Assembly (NCBI GenBank): GCA_028287505.1 | Contig: JAQBPN010000001.1 | Span: 1-64,000 of the forward strand | Direction of reading: 5' to 3' | Length of the DNA: 64,000 nucleotides | From: Fibrobacterota bacterium | GTDB taxonomy: Bacteria > Fibrobacterota > Fibrobacteria > UBA11236 | Part shown: piece by piece, positions 45,047 to 53,662 of the stretch | Position numbering within the stretch: position 1 is the first letter of the stretch | Layout of the letters: each line of letters opens with the position of its first letter | Made by a program: the position numbers and the translations under genes | The notes under the pieces: model-generated | Database searches by the model: none | Told to the model about the DNA's origin: nothing | Seen by the model: only the letters and a program-made list of their open reading frames with translations

Positions 45047-46262
45047 ACTTTTCCCCTTGTATATCAATGACTTGCGAAGATTCCTGTGCACCCGTGCCAA
45101 CTGGGTGCCAAGTTTCCATTATGGGCTTTTCCTGGGTTTTCTCGATTTCCGGGTAGATGCCGAGCACCAGAGGCCGCTGTGCGGACTGAATTCGGGCGAT
45201 GCGCTCCCGCAGATAAAGCCGAGTGGTGTCCACTTCGGAGTGCCCCATCAGGTCCGCAATCGCAAATTCGCTCACGCCCCCGCGCTCCAGGTGGGTTGCC
45301 GTGCTGGCGCCGAGGCCGTGGAAGGTGCGTTTCAGTCCATCCTTCTCCGGAGGGATGCGGGCCCGCTTCAGGTCCCGGCGGAAGAACTTGATCGCGTTGT
45401 TTCGGGAGATGCTGGTTAAGGGTTCTTCTGGATCCCGACCAAACGTGTCTTCCCAGAGCCAGCCGAGGAGCGGTTGGGGAACGGGCACGAAGGCTTTCTT
45501 GGGGTCGCGGGACTTGATCTCCATGTAGTCGGCCAGGATGCCGCCGCGGACCCAATCCATCGATTTTACCTTCAGGTCCCGGATGGCGGAGCGGCGGATG
45601 CGGCACCAGTAGGCCAGGCCGTAGATAATTCTGCGCCTCGGGGTCACCGCGTCCATGAGGCGACGAATCTCGGCGGGCTCCAGGTCGCCGTGGATTTGCT
45701 TGGGCGTGGTGTCCAGGCCGGGCCAGATGGCTAGGGGATCCTCGGCCATGAGCTTGCGGGACTTGGCGTATTTGCAAAAGCCCGTGAGGAACCGAGCCTT
45801 GTTCTCCACCGTCGCCGGCCGGGAGCCTGCGGCGAGCATGGCGGCGACTTGGTTTTCAAAGGGCAGCAGCTTGATGTCCGTGACCGCTTTCAGACCCAGG
45901 GCGGCCGTCCAGCGTTCCAACTCCACGTTGGCCTGCTTGATGGTCTTCTTGCTCCAGCCGGTGCCTTTCTTGCCGCCGTAGGTACTGCCCCAGGAGATGT
46001 AGCCGGGGAAGATGGATTTGATCGGCTGTTCGGTATTCACCGCGCGGCCGACGTCCAAGTTGTATTGGCGCTCCTCTACCCGGTCCACGATGCGTTGAGC
46101 GTGAGCCAGAGTCAGCTTTTCCGTCCGCAGGCCTTCCCCGCTCTTGGGGATGTGTGTGGGCCACTCTACTCCCTTGGGCGGGACTACCCGGTATTCCAGA
46201 TATTCCCCACCCTTCGCGCGCAGTCGCGTCTTGAGGTAGATGGAAAAGCCTTTGTACTTCAT
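44997..46262 (-). CDS. int: Tyrosine recombinase (integrase) with altered RII box
   Basis: A 421-residue integrase. An N-terminal arm/SAM-like domain is followed by the catalytic domain from about residue 200. Arg I lies in CRIRRSAIRDL, the beta-hairpin Lys in MEIKSRDPKKAF, and His III and the Tyr nucleophile in LMGHSEVDTTRLYL. The second box, normally HxLR, reads FHGLGAST, so the second catalytic Arg is Gly. The stop lies inside the tRNA-Pro gene, so the last residues (GMAGFEPTTPTSRT) are read from the antisense of the tRNA. Activity is uncertain. Confidence 0.9.
   Translation of the reverse strand: MKYKGFSIYLKTRLRAKGGEYLEYRVVPPKGVEWPTHIPKSGEGLRTEKLTLAHAQRIVDRVEERQYNLDVGRAVNTEQPIKSIFPGYISWGSTYGGKKGTGWSKKTIKQANVELERWTAALGLKAVTDIKLLPFENQVAAMLAAGSRPATVENKARFLTGFCKYAKSRKLMAEDPLAIWPGLDTTPKQIHGDLEPAEIRRLMDAVTPRRRIIYGLAYWCRIRRSAIRDLKVKSMDWVRGGILADYMEIKSRDPKKAFVPVPQPLLGWLWEDTFGRDPEEPLTSISRNNAIKFFRRDLKRARIPPEKDGLKRTFHGLGASTATHLERGGVSEFAIADLMGHSEVDTTRLYLRERIARIQSAQRPLVLGIYPEIEKTQEKPIMETWHPVGTGAQESSQVIDIQGEKLVGMAGFEPTTPTSRT
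45018..45047 (+). repeat. Left attachment site (attL core)
   Basis: Thirty bases covering the T arm, acceptor and CCA of tRNA-Pro plus one A, identical to 61012-61041. The flanking bases differ on both sides. Confidence 0.93.
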
Positions 46263-46576
46263 TCGGCGGGGATGCCCTTCATGCCGTTCAAGGCCCAGTA
46301 GTCCACGATGCGGCGGTTCCAGGTCCGCTGGGCTCCATCCCTGCGGCGGCGGCCTTCGGGGAATTCGTGGTTGTCGATCATGTTCTGAATGGTCTTCCTA
46401 CAGTAGCCAAGCACCTTCTCCAGGTCCGGCATGCGATAGACCAAAAGATAACGCATGTCCTTGGATTTCCTGATGGGCTTCGTTATTTCCTCCCTAAGCC
46501 CCGGAGCCTGCTCCATTTGGACGTTCCCGTTCATCGCGTCCGACCTTCCGGTTTGCGGTTTTTCAATACCCAGCAT
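46259..46576 (-). CDS. Excisionase/AlpA-like DNA-binding protein
   Basis: A 105-residue protein whose second half is a winged-helix of the AlpA/excisionase kind: YRMPDLEKVLGYCRKTIQNM, then IDNHEFPEG and a basic patch followed by WNRRIVDYWA. Such proteins bind attachment sites and favour excision, or activate int. ATG 46576 has GGGGAGA upstream. It overlaps the preceding small gene by 14 bases and the integrase by four, so the three are translated as a unit. Confidence 0.75.
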   Translation of the reverse strand: MLGIEKPQTGRSDAMNGNVQMEQAPGLREEITKPIRKSKDMRYLLVYRMPDLEKVLGYCRKTIQNMIDNHEFPEGRRRRDGAQRTWNRRIVDYWALNGMKGIPAE

Positions 46577-46739
46577 AGGATCTCCCCTGGGCTTCCTCAG
46601 GAATCCCCAACTCATTGCCGATCTGTTTTATGACTGCCGCCCGCTCATCGTCGGGCATGGGTGGAAGGGCGGCTTTGCGCCTTTCGAATTCCCGAGCAGG
46701 CGTTGCCGGCTTTTGATTTCGGAAATTTCTGGGTCTCAT
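46563..46739 (-). CDS. Small basic protein, 58 residues
   Basis: Not recognised. It starts with an ATG overlapping the stop of the replication protein gene (ATGA) and ends within the excisionase-like gene, so it sits tightly inside the operon. The sequence is charged and helical (REFERRKAALPPMPDDERAA), with no signal peptide or membrane segment. It is too short to be obvious but the double overlap argues that it is translated. Confidence 0.6.
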   Translation of the reverse strand: MRPRNFRNQKPATPAREFERRKAALPPMPDDERAAVIKQIGNELGIPEEAQGRSYAGY

Positions 46740-47632
46740 CGCTCTTCCACATTCTTGTTGGCCTGTGTGCCCCCGGAGAACGTGACGTGGCGGTCGGTGG
46801 GATTGATCATTTTCCCCTTCGGCATCAAGGCTTCGAGGCGGGCTCGTTCATCTGGCGGCAGGGCAGCCCACTCTCGCTGGCTGCGTTCCTCTGCCTCGGC
46901 CGCGACGCGGTCCAGGTTGAACGTGGTGGTAGTAACCTTCTTGGAGCCTTCTCCGGGGTATTCCGTGGTCCAGCACTCCTGATAAAGCCATGTTTTGAAG
47001 TGCTTCCACATTGGCGGACGATTCTCCGCACGGGATTTTTTCTCACCGTGGGATTTGTAGAGGAGGATGGCGGGCAAGAGCAGTGGGACGATTTCTGCAG
47101 TCCGCTTTCCGTATTTTTTCTTGAAGGCCTCCCATTCAGGCGCGAAGCCGCGAGGGATACCGGGGTATGCTTTCCGGGCTATCTCGAAATCCTTTTCCAA
47201 ATCCCCGGAGGGGGTAGGGGGAGAAGGTTCGGTTGGTTGGGTACGGTTGGGTACGGTAGCCCCTGTACGTGCGACGGTTGTGCCTTGCACGTTCTTTGCA
47301 CGCGCATCTTTCATGCGCTCCCTATTGGCGACTCGCTTTTCAACCAACCTACCAGCGTAGTCCATCCAATCGTGTATAGCCATTCCATCGAGCCAATGGG
47401 TGTCTTGAAGCGCCTTTAATAGGATTTCCGAATCCTTGGACCAAGCGCACGCCGCGGAGATTTCCACGGCGCCGAATCGGCTCAGGTCACCGTTATCGGC
47501 GTAATCGAGCGCCCACAGCCAAAGCTTAACCAGGCGCCCCAGCGCTTGCTCTGGAGGTTCTTTCAATACGGCTGCCAAGCGGATCAGCTTTGGATGAGCC
47601 GGCAGGTTTTGGTGAATCTCAATCCAAGCCAT
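46736..47632 (-). CDS. Phage-type replication initiator/helicase loader-like protein
   Basis: A 298-residue protein. Its N-terminus (MAWIEIHQNLPAHPKLIRLA, then LGRLVKLWLWALDYADNGDL) is the winged-helix opening typical of phage and prophage replisome organisers. A Pro/Thr-rich linker at about residues 118-142 leads to a C-terminal part (DFEIARKAYPGIPRGFAPEW, FKTWLYQECW) like domains that contact the helicase. It likely starts replication of the element. It lies six bases after the small HTH gene. Confidence 0.7.
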   Translation of the reverse strand: MAWIEIHQNLPAHPKLIRLAAVLKEPPEQALGRLVKLWLWALDYADNGDLSRFGAVEISAACAWSKDSEILLKALQDTHWLDGMAIHDWMDYAGRLVEKRVANRERMKDARAKNVQGTTVARTGATVPNRTQPTEPSPPTPSGDLEKDFEIARKAYPGIPRGFAPEWEAFKKKYGKRTAEIVPLLLPAILLYKSHGEKKSRAENRPPMWKHFKTWLYQECWTTEYPGEGSKKVTTTTFNLDRVAAEAEERSQREWAALPPDERARLEALMPKGKMINPTDRHVTFSGGTQANKNVEER

Positions 47633-47638
47633 GGCCGA

Positions 47639-47857
47639 TTATCCTCGCTCCTTCAGCCTGGCGCGCATTGCCGCTTCAGCCTTTTCGATGGTGGCGATGA
47701 TCTTGCCCCGGGTTTCCTCATTCAAATCCATGTACCCGTTGAGGCGAGCGTTCGTCGTCTTGGGATGCTCGCCAAGCGCCTGGGCGATATCGCGCGCGAC
47801 AAGGCCTATCCCCCGCATTCTTTCCTTCAGGTCGACGTGAATTTTGTAGTTCGGCAT
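47639..47857 (-). CDS. Small HTH protein
   Basis: A 72-residue protein with a Cro/XRE-like helix-turn-helix (GLVARDIAQALGEHPKTTNA, then RLNGYMDLNEETRGKI). ATG 47857 follows AGAGGA with good spacing; the longer frame upstream has no support. As the first gene of the replication-integration operon it may regulate that operon or act as a Cro-like protein opposite the CI-like repressor at 56511. Confidence 0.65.
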   Translation of the reverse strand: MPNYKIHVDLKERMRGIGLVARDIAQALGEHPKTTNARLNGYMDLNEETRGKIIATIEKAEAAMRARLKERG

Positions 47858-48347
47858 TCGAATTCCTCTCATGGCGATGGCGACGTTTTGAGAGACAGTA
47901 GAAGTGCTGCTATCAATAACGGCAAGCAACCGATTCAAACTGCTTCGCACGCGAAACATCAATTCCTGGCGGGGATTGGATTCTGCCGTATAGCTGAGGG
48001 AGCGACCGAAACCTGGACAGGTCGGTCTGGAAGAAGATGGGATTATATCAAATCTCGAAATGGCGAAATTCCAGCCGATTCATCAAAATCAGGTAAGTTC
48101 AAATCGGGATCTACACGTTTCTACACGCGAATGTCGAAGACATGAAAAAACATTCAGAGGTCAATTCCTCACCCGAAACCAGGGATGCGACCCTCCAGAA
48201 AACCGCCGATGCCTCAATGTTTATAGGAGCGGCGGGCACGCAAATGGCTTTCGAGGTATGACCCCGCGTGAAAATTATGGTCAAGGAAGTCTATCAAGTA
48301 GGTAACGGAAAGATACCGTGCCCTTTTGCGATGCCGTGCCGATTCCG
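47858..48347. other. Control region upstream of the replication-integration operon
   Basis: About 490 bases without a convincing gene; a plus frame at 48060-48305 lacks a ribosome-binding site. A short direct repeat, CTACACG, occurs twice three bases apart near 48111-48127. The region should hold the leftward promoter and could hold the origin of the element. Confidence 0.45.
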
Positions 48348-48623
48348 TTAATATTTCGCCATTTTTAAAAAGTTCGATTTCAGTTCACCAGGCTTCACCA
48401 CACTTTCTTTTTCTTTTTCCACTTCACTCGCTTCCACCTTATTGCCCTTAGCGACGAAGCCAAGGACGCAGTGGCTCCATTGGACGAGGCTGAAAGGGGG
48501 CGATTTAACACCCCTACCCCCGGCTGAGACCAGGATGTCGTTCACCTTGGCATCGATAGCCTCGCGTGGGGTGATAGCGGCTCTGTCTGGAACATAGTCC
48601 GGACGGCCTACTCTCTTCACCAT
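48348..48623 (-). CDS. Hypothetical small protein
   Basis: Not recognised. It has 91 residues with ATG at 48623 but no clear ribosome-binding site. The N-terminus GRPDYVPDRAAITPREAIDA looks protein-like; the C-terminus is charged (VEKEKESVVKPGELKSN). It lies alone between the control region and the plus operon. It may be spurious. Confidence 0.35.
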   Translation of the reverse strand: MVKRVGRPDYVPDRAAITPREAIDAKVNDILVSAGGRGVKSPPFSLVQWSHCVLGFVAKGNKVEASEVEKEKESVVKPGELKSNFLKMAKY

Positions 48624-48780
48624 GAAACATGAACAGAAAACCCCTTTCTATGGGGGTCCGGGGGGCCAATCTAGAAGGCTACCTGGGAAGCTCGCCCAAC
48701 TGCCCGCCGACACATTTAAACATGACTTGAAGTCCGGTACCAGAGACGACAATACCCATTCGGTGAAGGCCTCTTAAGCC

Positions 48781-51624
48781 ATGGCCGCATCCTGGCTCCC
48801 GAACAACCTGAACCTCTCGAAATTGGGCCTCCCGACCAATTTGCCTCCGATCAGCTTCTCCTTGCCACCCGCGAATCCGGCGCCGGGAACGGTGAACCAG
48901 CCCGCGCCTGTGGCTCCCACCGCCACGAAGCCGTCGGCCAATATCCAGGGATTCGCCCCGGCCGTCACCGTCCCGAAAGTGGGCTCCAACCCGTTCAACC
49001 CCCTGTCCCCCGTGGCACCCACAAGCAAGAGCAGCATCCTGAACCCATTCGGCTCCATCCCGTCCATCCCCGGCGTTTCCGTTTCCCCGGGCCAGACACC
49101 GCCCATTGCCGCCATCAAGCCGCTCGCAGCCCCCGTGCCGAGTTTCGTTCCGACCTCTCTGCCCGCGCCCGTGATGACCATGGACACGGCGCCCAAGCCC
49201 ACAGGCATGGTGAGCATGCCGCCGCCCATCACCATGGACACCGGTCCCAAAGCCACGGGGATGACCGACACGACCCCGAAGGCGCCGCCCATCACCATGG
49301 ACTACAAACCGCCCGTCACGCCCGTGGGGGTGACGCCGGAGGTTAAGCCGCCCGCCCCGGTCGTGAAGATGGATGCGCCGGTCGTGGCCACCGACTCGAC
49401 GAAAACGGGCGTGACGACGGAGAATGCGCCCGCACCCGTCACCGATCCAAACGCACCCCCGCCGCCCTCGCCGTTCAACGAGACCCTGACCAAGTACATG
49501 GACACGCTGAACAAGTGGGCCGAAGGCATGCCCGATCAGCAGTACAAGAACGCGCTGAACCAGATCATCACCTCCAGCGCGCTCATGAACTCGGCGGAAA
49601 CCGACGCTCTGCAGATGCAGATCAACCAGGACCCGAACCTCCGCGGCCAAGGCGCCGGCCTCGCCATGATGCAAATTCTGGCCCGCGACCATGGATTCAA
49701 CCTGGACCAGGCCCTGGCCAAAGCCTCCGGCGATTCCCTGGACCGCATCATCTCCATGCAGAAGTACGGGATCGAAGGCGGCACCAGGCTCGTCACGGCC
49801 ATGCGTGACGCGAAGCTGCAGGACGCGAAGATCGCGCTGGACAACGCCCAACTGGCACGCGACAACCAGATCGAGGACGCAAAAATCCTCCGGGACAACA
49901 CCAAGAGCGACATCAACACACTGACCAGCAACGGCCAGTTCGACGCCGCAGCCGCCGCGATGAACAGCTACATGAAGGACGCTTTCCCGGGCCTGGACCT
50001 GAACATCACCGGAGCATCCTTGAAGTCCCGCGACCCGCAGGAATTGACGAAGATGACGCAGAAGCTCAGCTTCATCAAGGACTTGATCGGGAAGAACCCG
50101 GGCGCCGCGCTCCCGCTCATCCGAACAATGATGAGCGACCCAACCTACGACGGTTATTTCCCCGAGGGCATGACCGCCGAGCAGGTTTCCAGCGCCTTGG
50201 CCACGGGCCAGATCAGCGAGAACACCGTCCAGGCGAACACGCTCAACACCCAGATCAACGCCTTCGCGCTCCCCGGCGCCAATGGAAAGAGTCAGTCCTT
50301 CGACGAGACCGGGAACCTGTACCCCGAACTGTTCCGCCTCCAGGGCCGCGATGCCGTGAAGGAGGGGCGCAAGCTTGACGTAGCGGACGTGAACGCCATC
50401 CGCGCCGCCGAGGGCCTGCCCGCCTTCGCCAAGGATTCCCAGGGGAATCTCGTTGATGAGAATGGCGTACCCCTGGACGATCAGGACTACACCGAACTCG
50501 CCTACCGCAAGGACTACTACGACAAGCAGCGGGCCGCGAGCACGAAGCCCTGGGAGCAGATGCGGAACCAGATCCTCGACTCCCCCATGGGCAAATACTT
50601 CACCGACGAATCCCTGTATCCCGGGGCAAACGACTCGTTGAGCAAGTTCCTGATGGCCTACAGCCTGTCGGCGGATGCCTTCACGAAGGACCCGCAGACC
50701 AGGGAAATCGTGCCGAACTGGGACAAGCTGAACCTCAGCCTGAACAGTCCCGAAATGTGGCCCATCTTCCACAACTGGCCCACGGCCGTGTTCGGGAGCG
50801 ACGGTGCCGTGATGAAGGATGCCGCGGGAAAGGATATCTCCACGCCCGGCGGCCACGTTTACGGCGAGATTGGACCGGATGGTCAACCCATCCTCTCCAC
50901 GCCCCAGGACCAGGCACTCGATTCCAATTACTTCGCCTACCGCAGCAGCGGGGGCACGCTGGATCCGAACCAGTGGTACTACGCCACCCAGGGCGGAAAG
51001 GCACAACCCGATCCCACGAAGATTCCGGCAGGTCTGAAAAACGGTGAGGATTTCTCCAAGGTGGGGGAAAACCTTAGCATGGACCTTACCCCCAAGAATA
51101 CGGGGGTAACTCCGGGAAGCTCCGGCGATATCACCAAGAAGTTCAGCGATTATGTCACGGCCACGGCGGGGCTTACCCCGGACGCCGCCGCAGAAGTGAC
51201 GTCCTGGGCAAATACCATGAACAACGCCTACGCGAATATCCCCTCGGGCAAAATGACAAAGCTCACAACGGGTGCGGGAGACGATTTCGATATCGGTATC
51301 GATAGGCTCAAAGCCAGAGGTATCGCCCAGGGCACGCTCGACACGTTCGTTTCCAAAGACTCCATCGCAAACGGTGGCACTTGGGCAAACCTCACCCATA
51401 TGGGCGGAAGTCACTACGAGTATTTGGGCACCCCCGAGTTCGCCACCTATACCATCTATGCCAAACTGCTCAAGAGCGGCATGAGCGAAACCGAAGCCAA
51501 GGCCGCCTTCACGACGCTAGTGGGCAAGGACAGAGCCGCCGCCGCTTTGCGCCTCGAAGATCCCAACACCGCCGGATACGACAAGATCACCGCGGATTTG
51601 AATAAGGTGGAGTCAAAACAGTGA
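48781..51624 (+). CDS. Large element-encoded protein, phage internal/ejection-protein-like
   Basis: Not assignable to a named family. The 947 residues begin with a 230-residue Pro-rich region containing repeats of the type ITMDTGPKATGM (residues about 135-190), then a long helical part (QINQDPNLRGQGAGLAMMQI, AKLQDAKIALDNAQLARDNQ) and a mixed C-terminal half. No signal peptide. Size, composition and its glycine-zipper partner downstream resemble DNA-ejection or internal virion proteins of podoviruses. A 911-codon open frame on the other strand is a shadow. It overlaps the next gene by four bases. Confidence 0.6.
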   Translation: MAASWLPNNLNLSKLGLPTNLPPISFSLPPANPAPGTVNQPAPVAPTATKPSANIQGFAPAVTVPKVGSNPFNPLSPVAPTSKSSILNPFGSIPSIPGVSVSPGQTPPIAAIKPLAAPVPSFVPTSLPAPVMTMDTAPKPTGMVSMPPPITMDTGPKATGMTDTTPKAPPITMDYKPPVTPVGVTPEVKPPAPVVKMDAPVVATDSTKTGVTTENAPAPVTDPNAPPPPSPFNETLTKYMDTLNKWAEGMPDQQYKNALNQIITSSALMNSAETDALQMQINQDPNLRGQGAGLAMMQILARDHGFNLDQALAKASGDSLDRIISMQKYGIEGGTRLVTAMRDAKLQDAKIALDNAQLARDNQIEDAKILRDNTKSDINTLTSNGQFDAAAAAMNSYMKDAFPGLDLNITGASLKSRDPQELTKMTQKLSFIKDLIGKNPGAALPLIRTMMSDPTYDGYFPEGMTAEQVSSALATGQISENTVQANTLNTQINAFALPGANGKSQSFDETGNLYPELFRLQGRDAVKEGRKLDVADVNAIRAAEGLPAFAKDSQGNLVDENGVPLDDQDYTELAYRKDYYDKQRAASTKPWEQMRNQILDSPMGKYFTDESLYPGANDSLSKFLMAYSLSADAFTKDPQTREIVPNWDKLNLSLNSPEMWPIFHNWPTAVFGSDGAVMKDAAGKDISTPGGHVYGEIGPDGQPILSTPQDQALDSNYFAYRSSGGTLDPNQWYYATQGGKAQPDPTKIPAGLKNGEDFSKVGENLSMDLTPKNTGVTPGSSGDITKKFSDYVTATAGLTPDAAAEVTSWANTMNNAYANIPSGKMTKLTTGAGDDFDIGIDRLKARGIAQGTLDTFVSKDSIANGGTWANLTHMGGSHYEYLGTPEFATYTIYAKLLKSGMSETEAKAAFTTLVGKDRAAAALRLEDPNTAGYDKITADLNKVESKQ

Positions 51625-52355
51625 GCAAGAAAAAAGTCACCGTCACCCTCGACACCAGCGATCCGCTTTCCACCGATCCGGGATCGACGGACCTGTCGCT
51701 CCCGCCCCCGATCAACCCATTCCAGCCGCAATTGCAGCCGTCGCAGCAGAACACGGGCCTGGACTCCATGCGCCTCCAGATGCCGATGGTGAACAAGCCT
51801 TCCGACCTGGCTCCGACTCCAACCGTGAAGCCTGCAGCCACCCCGCCGGTATCCGGCATGGACCAGGCCGCAGGATATCTCGCCCCCGTCGCCGCGGGTT
51901 TCTCCGCCGGCAGCCAGACCCAGCCCACCACCAATGCCGGTGGCGCTGTAATGCAAACCGTGGGCTCCGGGATCGCAGGTGCGACGGCCGGCGCAGCCCT
52001 GGGCTCCGCCGTTCCCGGCATCGGCACCGCCATCGGCGCGGGAGTTGGCGGCCTTGTCGGTCTCGTCTCCGGCGGCATCCAGTCCTACATGGGCCTCAAG
52101 GAAGCCCGAGCCAACAAGCGCGCCCAGGAAAAGGCCATTGCCCAGGTCAACAAGCAGAACGCCGAGCAGCAGGCCTACGACCGCTCCCAAGCCGCGCTCA
52201 AGCGCTCCGATACCCTGGAGCAGGCGCGGTACAACCGGAAACAGACCGCTATCGCGTCCCAGTGGAAGGCCATGCAGGCCACCATGGATATCCTGAATAA
52301 GAACATGAACCAGGACGAGAATATCAAGTCCCTGTTCCTCGCGGGAGGCCGATAA
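51621..52355 (+). CDS. Glycine-zipper plus coiled-coil protein, ejection/pilot-protein-like
   Basis: A 244-residue protein. A Pro/Gln-rich N-terminus is followed by a glycine-zipper membrane-active segment (IAGATAGAALGSAVPGIGTA then IGAGVGGLVGLVSGG, about 115-155), and a long charged helix (KEARANKRAQEKAIAQVNKQ onward). This order is common in phage proteins that enter the envelope during DNA delivery (P22 gp14-like, microvirus pilot proteins). The start is GTG 51621, overlapping the previous stop (GTGA). Confidence 0.55.
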   Translation: MSKKKVTVTLDTSDPLSTDPGSTDLSLPPPINPFQPQLQPSQQNTGLDSMRLQMPMVNKPSDLAPTPTVKPAATPPVSGMDQAAGYLAPVAAGFSAGSQTQPTTNAGGAVMQTVGSGIAGATAGAALGSAVPGIGTAIGAGVGGLVGLVSGGIQSYMGLKEARANKRAQEKAIAQVNKQNAEQQAYDRSQAALKRSDTLEQARYNRKQTAIASQWKAMQATMDILNKNMNQDENIKSLFLAGGR

Positions 52356-53344
52356 TGCCCGATCTGATGATGCCGGCCGCCACGCCTATCCGAGGATTCG
52401 GCGTCAGCGGCGCCGGGATTCAGGATGCCGTCAATGCCGGTGCGCCTGTGGTGCAGGGCGAAGCAACCATGAAACAGATGGGCGAAGAGGAGGAGACCAA
52501 GCAGAAAGCCATCGCGTATCGGAAGCTCCTCCATGCCGGCGCACCCATGATGAAGCAATACGCGGCAGAAATCGGGAAAGAGTTCCCGGAACTGGGGAAC
52601 CAGCTTTCCGCCGAGGCCGACCAATACGGCACGTTCCTCCAGGATCCGAATCTGGACGCCGCCCAGGCCGAAGAGTACACTCACCACTTCTACGACGGAG
52701 CGAATAACAGGTACAAAGTCCTGAAGGATGCGAAAGCGCCAAAGCCAGCGGTGGAGAAGCCGGAAAAACCTTGGGCACCGACCAACGCCCAGGAAGCCGA
52801 GGACTGGTATCGCTTCAAAAAGGAAACGGATTCCGATTACAAAACGCCCACGGGAGGCCGAGGCGGGTCCGCCGCCGATCGCGCGCGCGCCGAAAAGCGG
52901 ATGACCGCCCTCAGAAAGATCCCAGCTCTCTGGAAACAGATCGAAGAACTGCGGATATCTGGAGGAGAAATCCCCTTGATCCCAGGTAAGGACGAGCCGG
53001 ATATGGTCGCTTTTAGGCAGCAAATTCCCAGAGCCTTGCGCACGAAATGGGATGACCTTCGGAAGGAATTAAACAAGGTTGAAGCAGATGCTGGCCTTGA
53101 GGCGTCCAAGGAAATCATGGGCCCGGGTATAGAGAAAAGCGCCAGCTACAAGCTTTATAAGGCACCGACGGCCGGCGGAGAAACGGGGACCCGCGCACCC
53201 TCTCCGGCCGCGCCCGCGAAATCCCAGAACAGCGTCGATGCTGCCCTGGAATGGCTCAAAGACCCGAAAAGCAAAACCCATCCGCGACGCGCCGACATCC
53301 TTGCCGAGGTCCAAAAAGCTGGGGTGGATACCAGTGGACTTTGA
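52355..53344 (+). CDS. Element protein with N-terminal GFGV motif
   Basis: Not recognised. The 329 residues start with ATPIRGFGVSGAGIQDAVNA, a motif shared with the secreted protein at 56854-57483. Long acidic/basic helices follow (EEEETKQKAIAYRKLLHAGA, EFPELGNQLSAEADQYGTFL), then a second helical region and an Ala/Pro linker near the end. No signal peptide. The ATG shares one base with the previous stop (TAATG) after GGGAGG. It is the third gene of the internal-virion-like operon. Confidence 0.6.
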   Translation: MPDLMMPAATPIRGFGVSGAGIQDAVNAGAPVVQGEATMKQMGEEEETKQKAIAYRKLLHAGAPMMKQYAAEIGKEFPELGNQLSAEADQYGTFLQDPNLDAAQAEEYTHHFYDGANNRYKVLKDAKAPKPAVEKPEKPWAPTNAQEAEDWYRFKKETDSDYKTPTGGRGGSAADRARAEKRMTALRKIPALWKQIEELRISGGEIPLIPGKDEPDMVAFRQQIPRALRTKWDDLRKELNKVEADAGLEASKEIMGPGIEKSASYKLYKAPTAGGETGTRAPSPAAPAKSQNSVDAALEWLKDPKSKTHPRRADILAEVQKAGVDTSGL

Positions 53345-53573
53345 TCCCGACGCATTTCTCCAAGAACGAGCCGCCGATGACCCGATCCCCGTGGAAGGGG
53401 TGCCGCGGTATGCTCTACCCTCTGGCAAGGATTGGGCGGCCGACACGATGTACAAGAGAAAGGCGGAGACCGGGACGAGCAATGCTGCCACCGAAGTAGC
53501 CCCTCCTCGAACGTCCGAAACGCTTCCCGGCCAGGATAAGATAAGGACGGGAAGCGAAAATACAAAGCACTAA
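53334..53573 (+). CDS. Short protein with DPDAFL motif
   Basis: About 79 residues from GTG 53334, which overlaps the previous stop and follows GGGGTGGA. The protein opens with DFDPDAFLQERA; short DPDA[FY]L peptides are, in my memory, frequent in internal virion or transglycosylase proteins of podophages. The rest is low-complexity and charged. It could be a truncated remnant of a larger virion protein. An ATG at 53238 in the same frame would lengthen it but has no Shine-Dalgarno site. Confidence 0.5.
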   Translation: MDFDPDAFLQERAADDPIPVEGVPRYALPSGKDWAADTMYKRKAETGTSNAATEVAPPRTSETLPGQDKIRTGSENTKH

Positions 53574-53662
53574 TTGCGCCAGAAGATACCGGCCTTTCAG
53601 GTGTCGCCACGGTGCCCCGTGGCGGTCCCTATCCCCTACTGAAATTTACATGCCAAATAGAT

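Noticed and set aside
48060-48305. An 81-codon plus frame in the element control region
   Set aside because: No ribosome-binding site and an irregular composition; it overlaps the likely promoter region.
48679-51414. A 911-codon open frame on the minus strand
   Set aside because: It is antisense to the 947-residue gene, has low-complexity His/Gly/Arg-rich sequence and no ribosome-binding site. The plus frame has coherent helices, tight overlaps with neighbours and normal composition.
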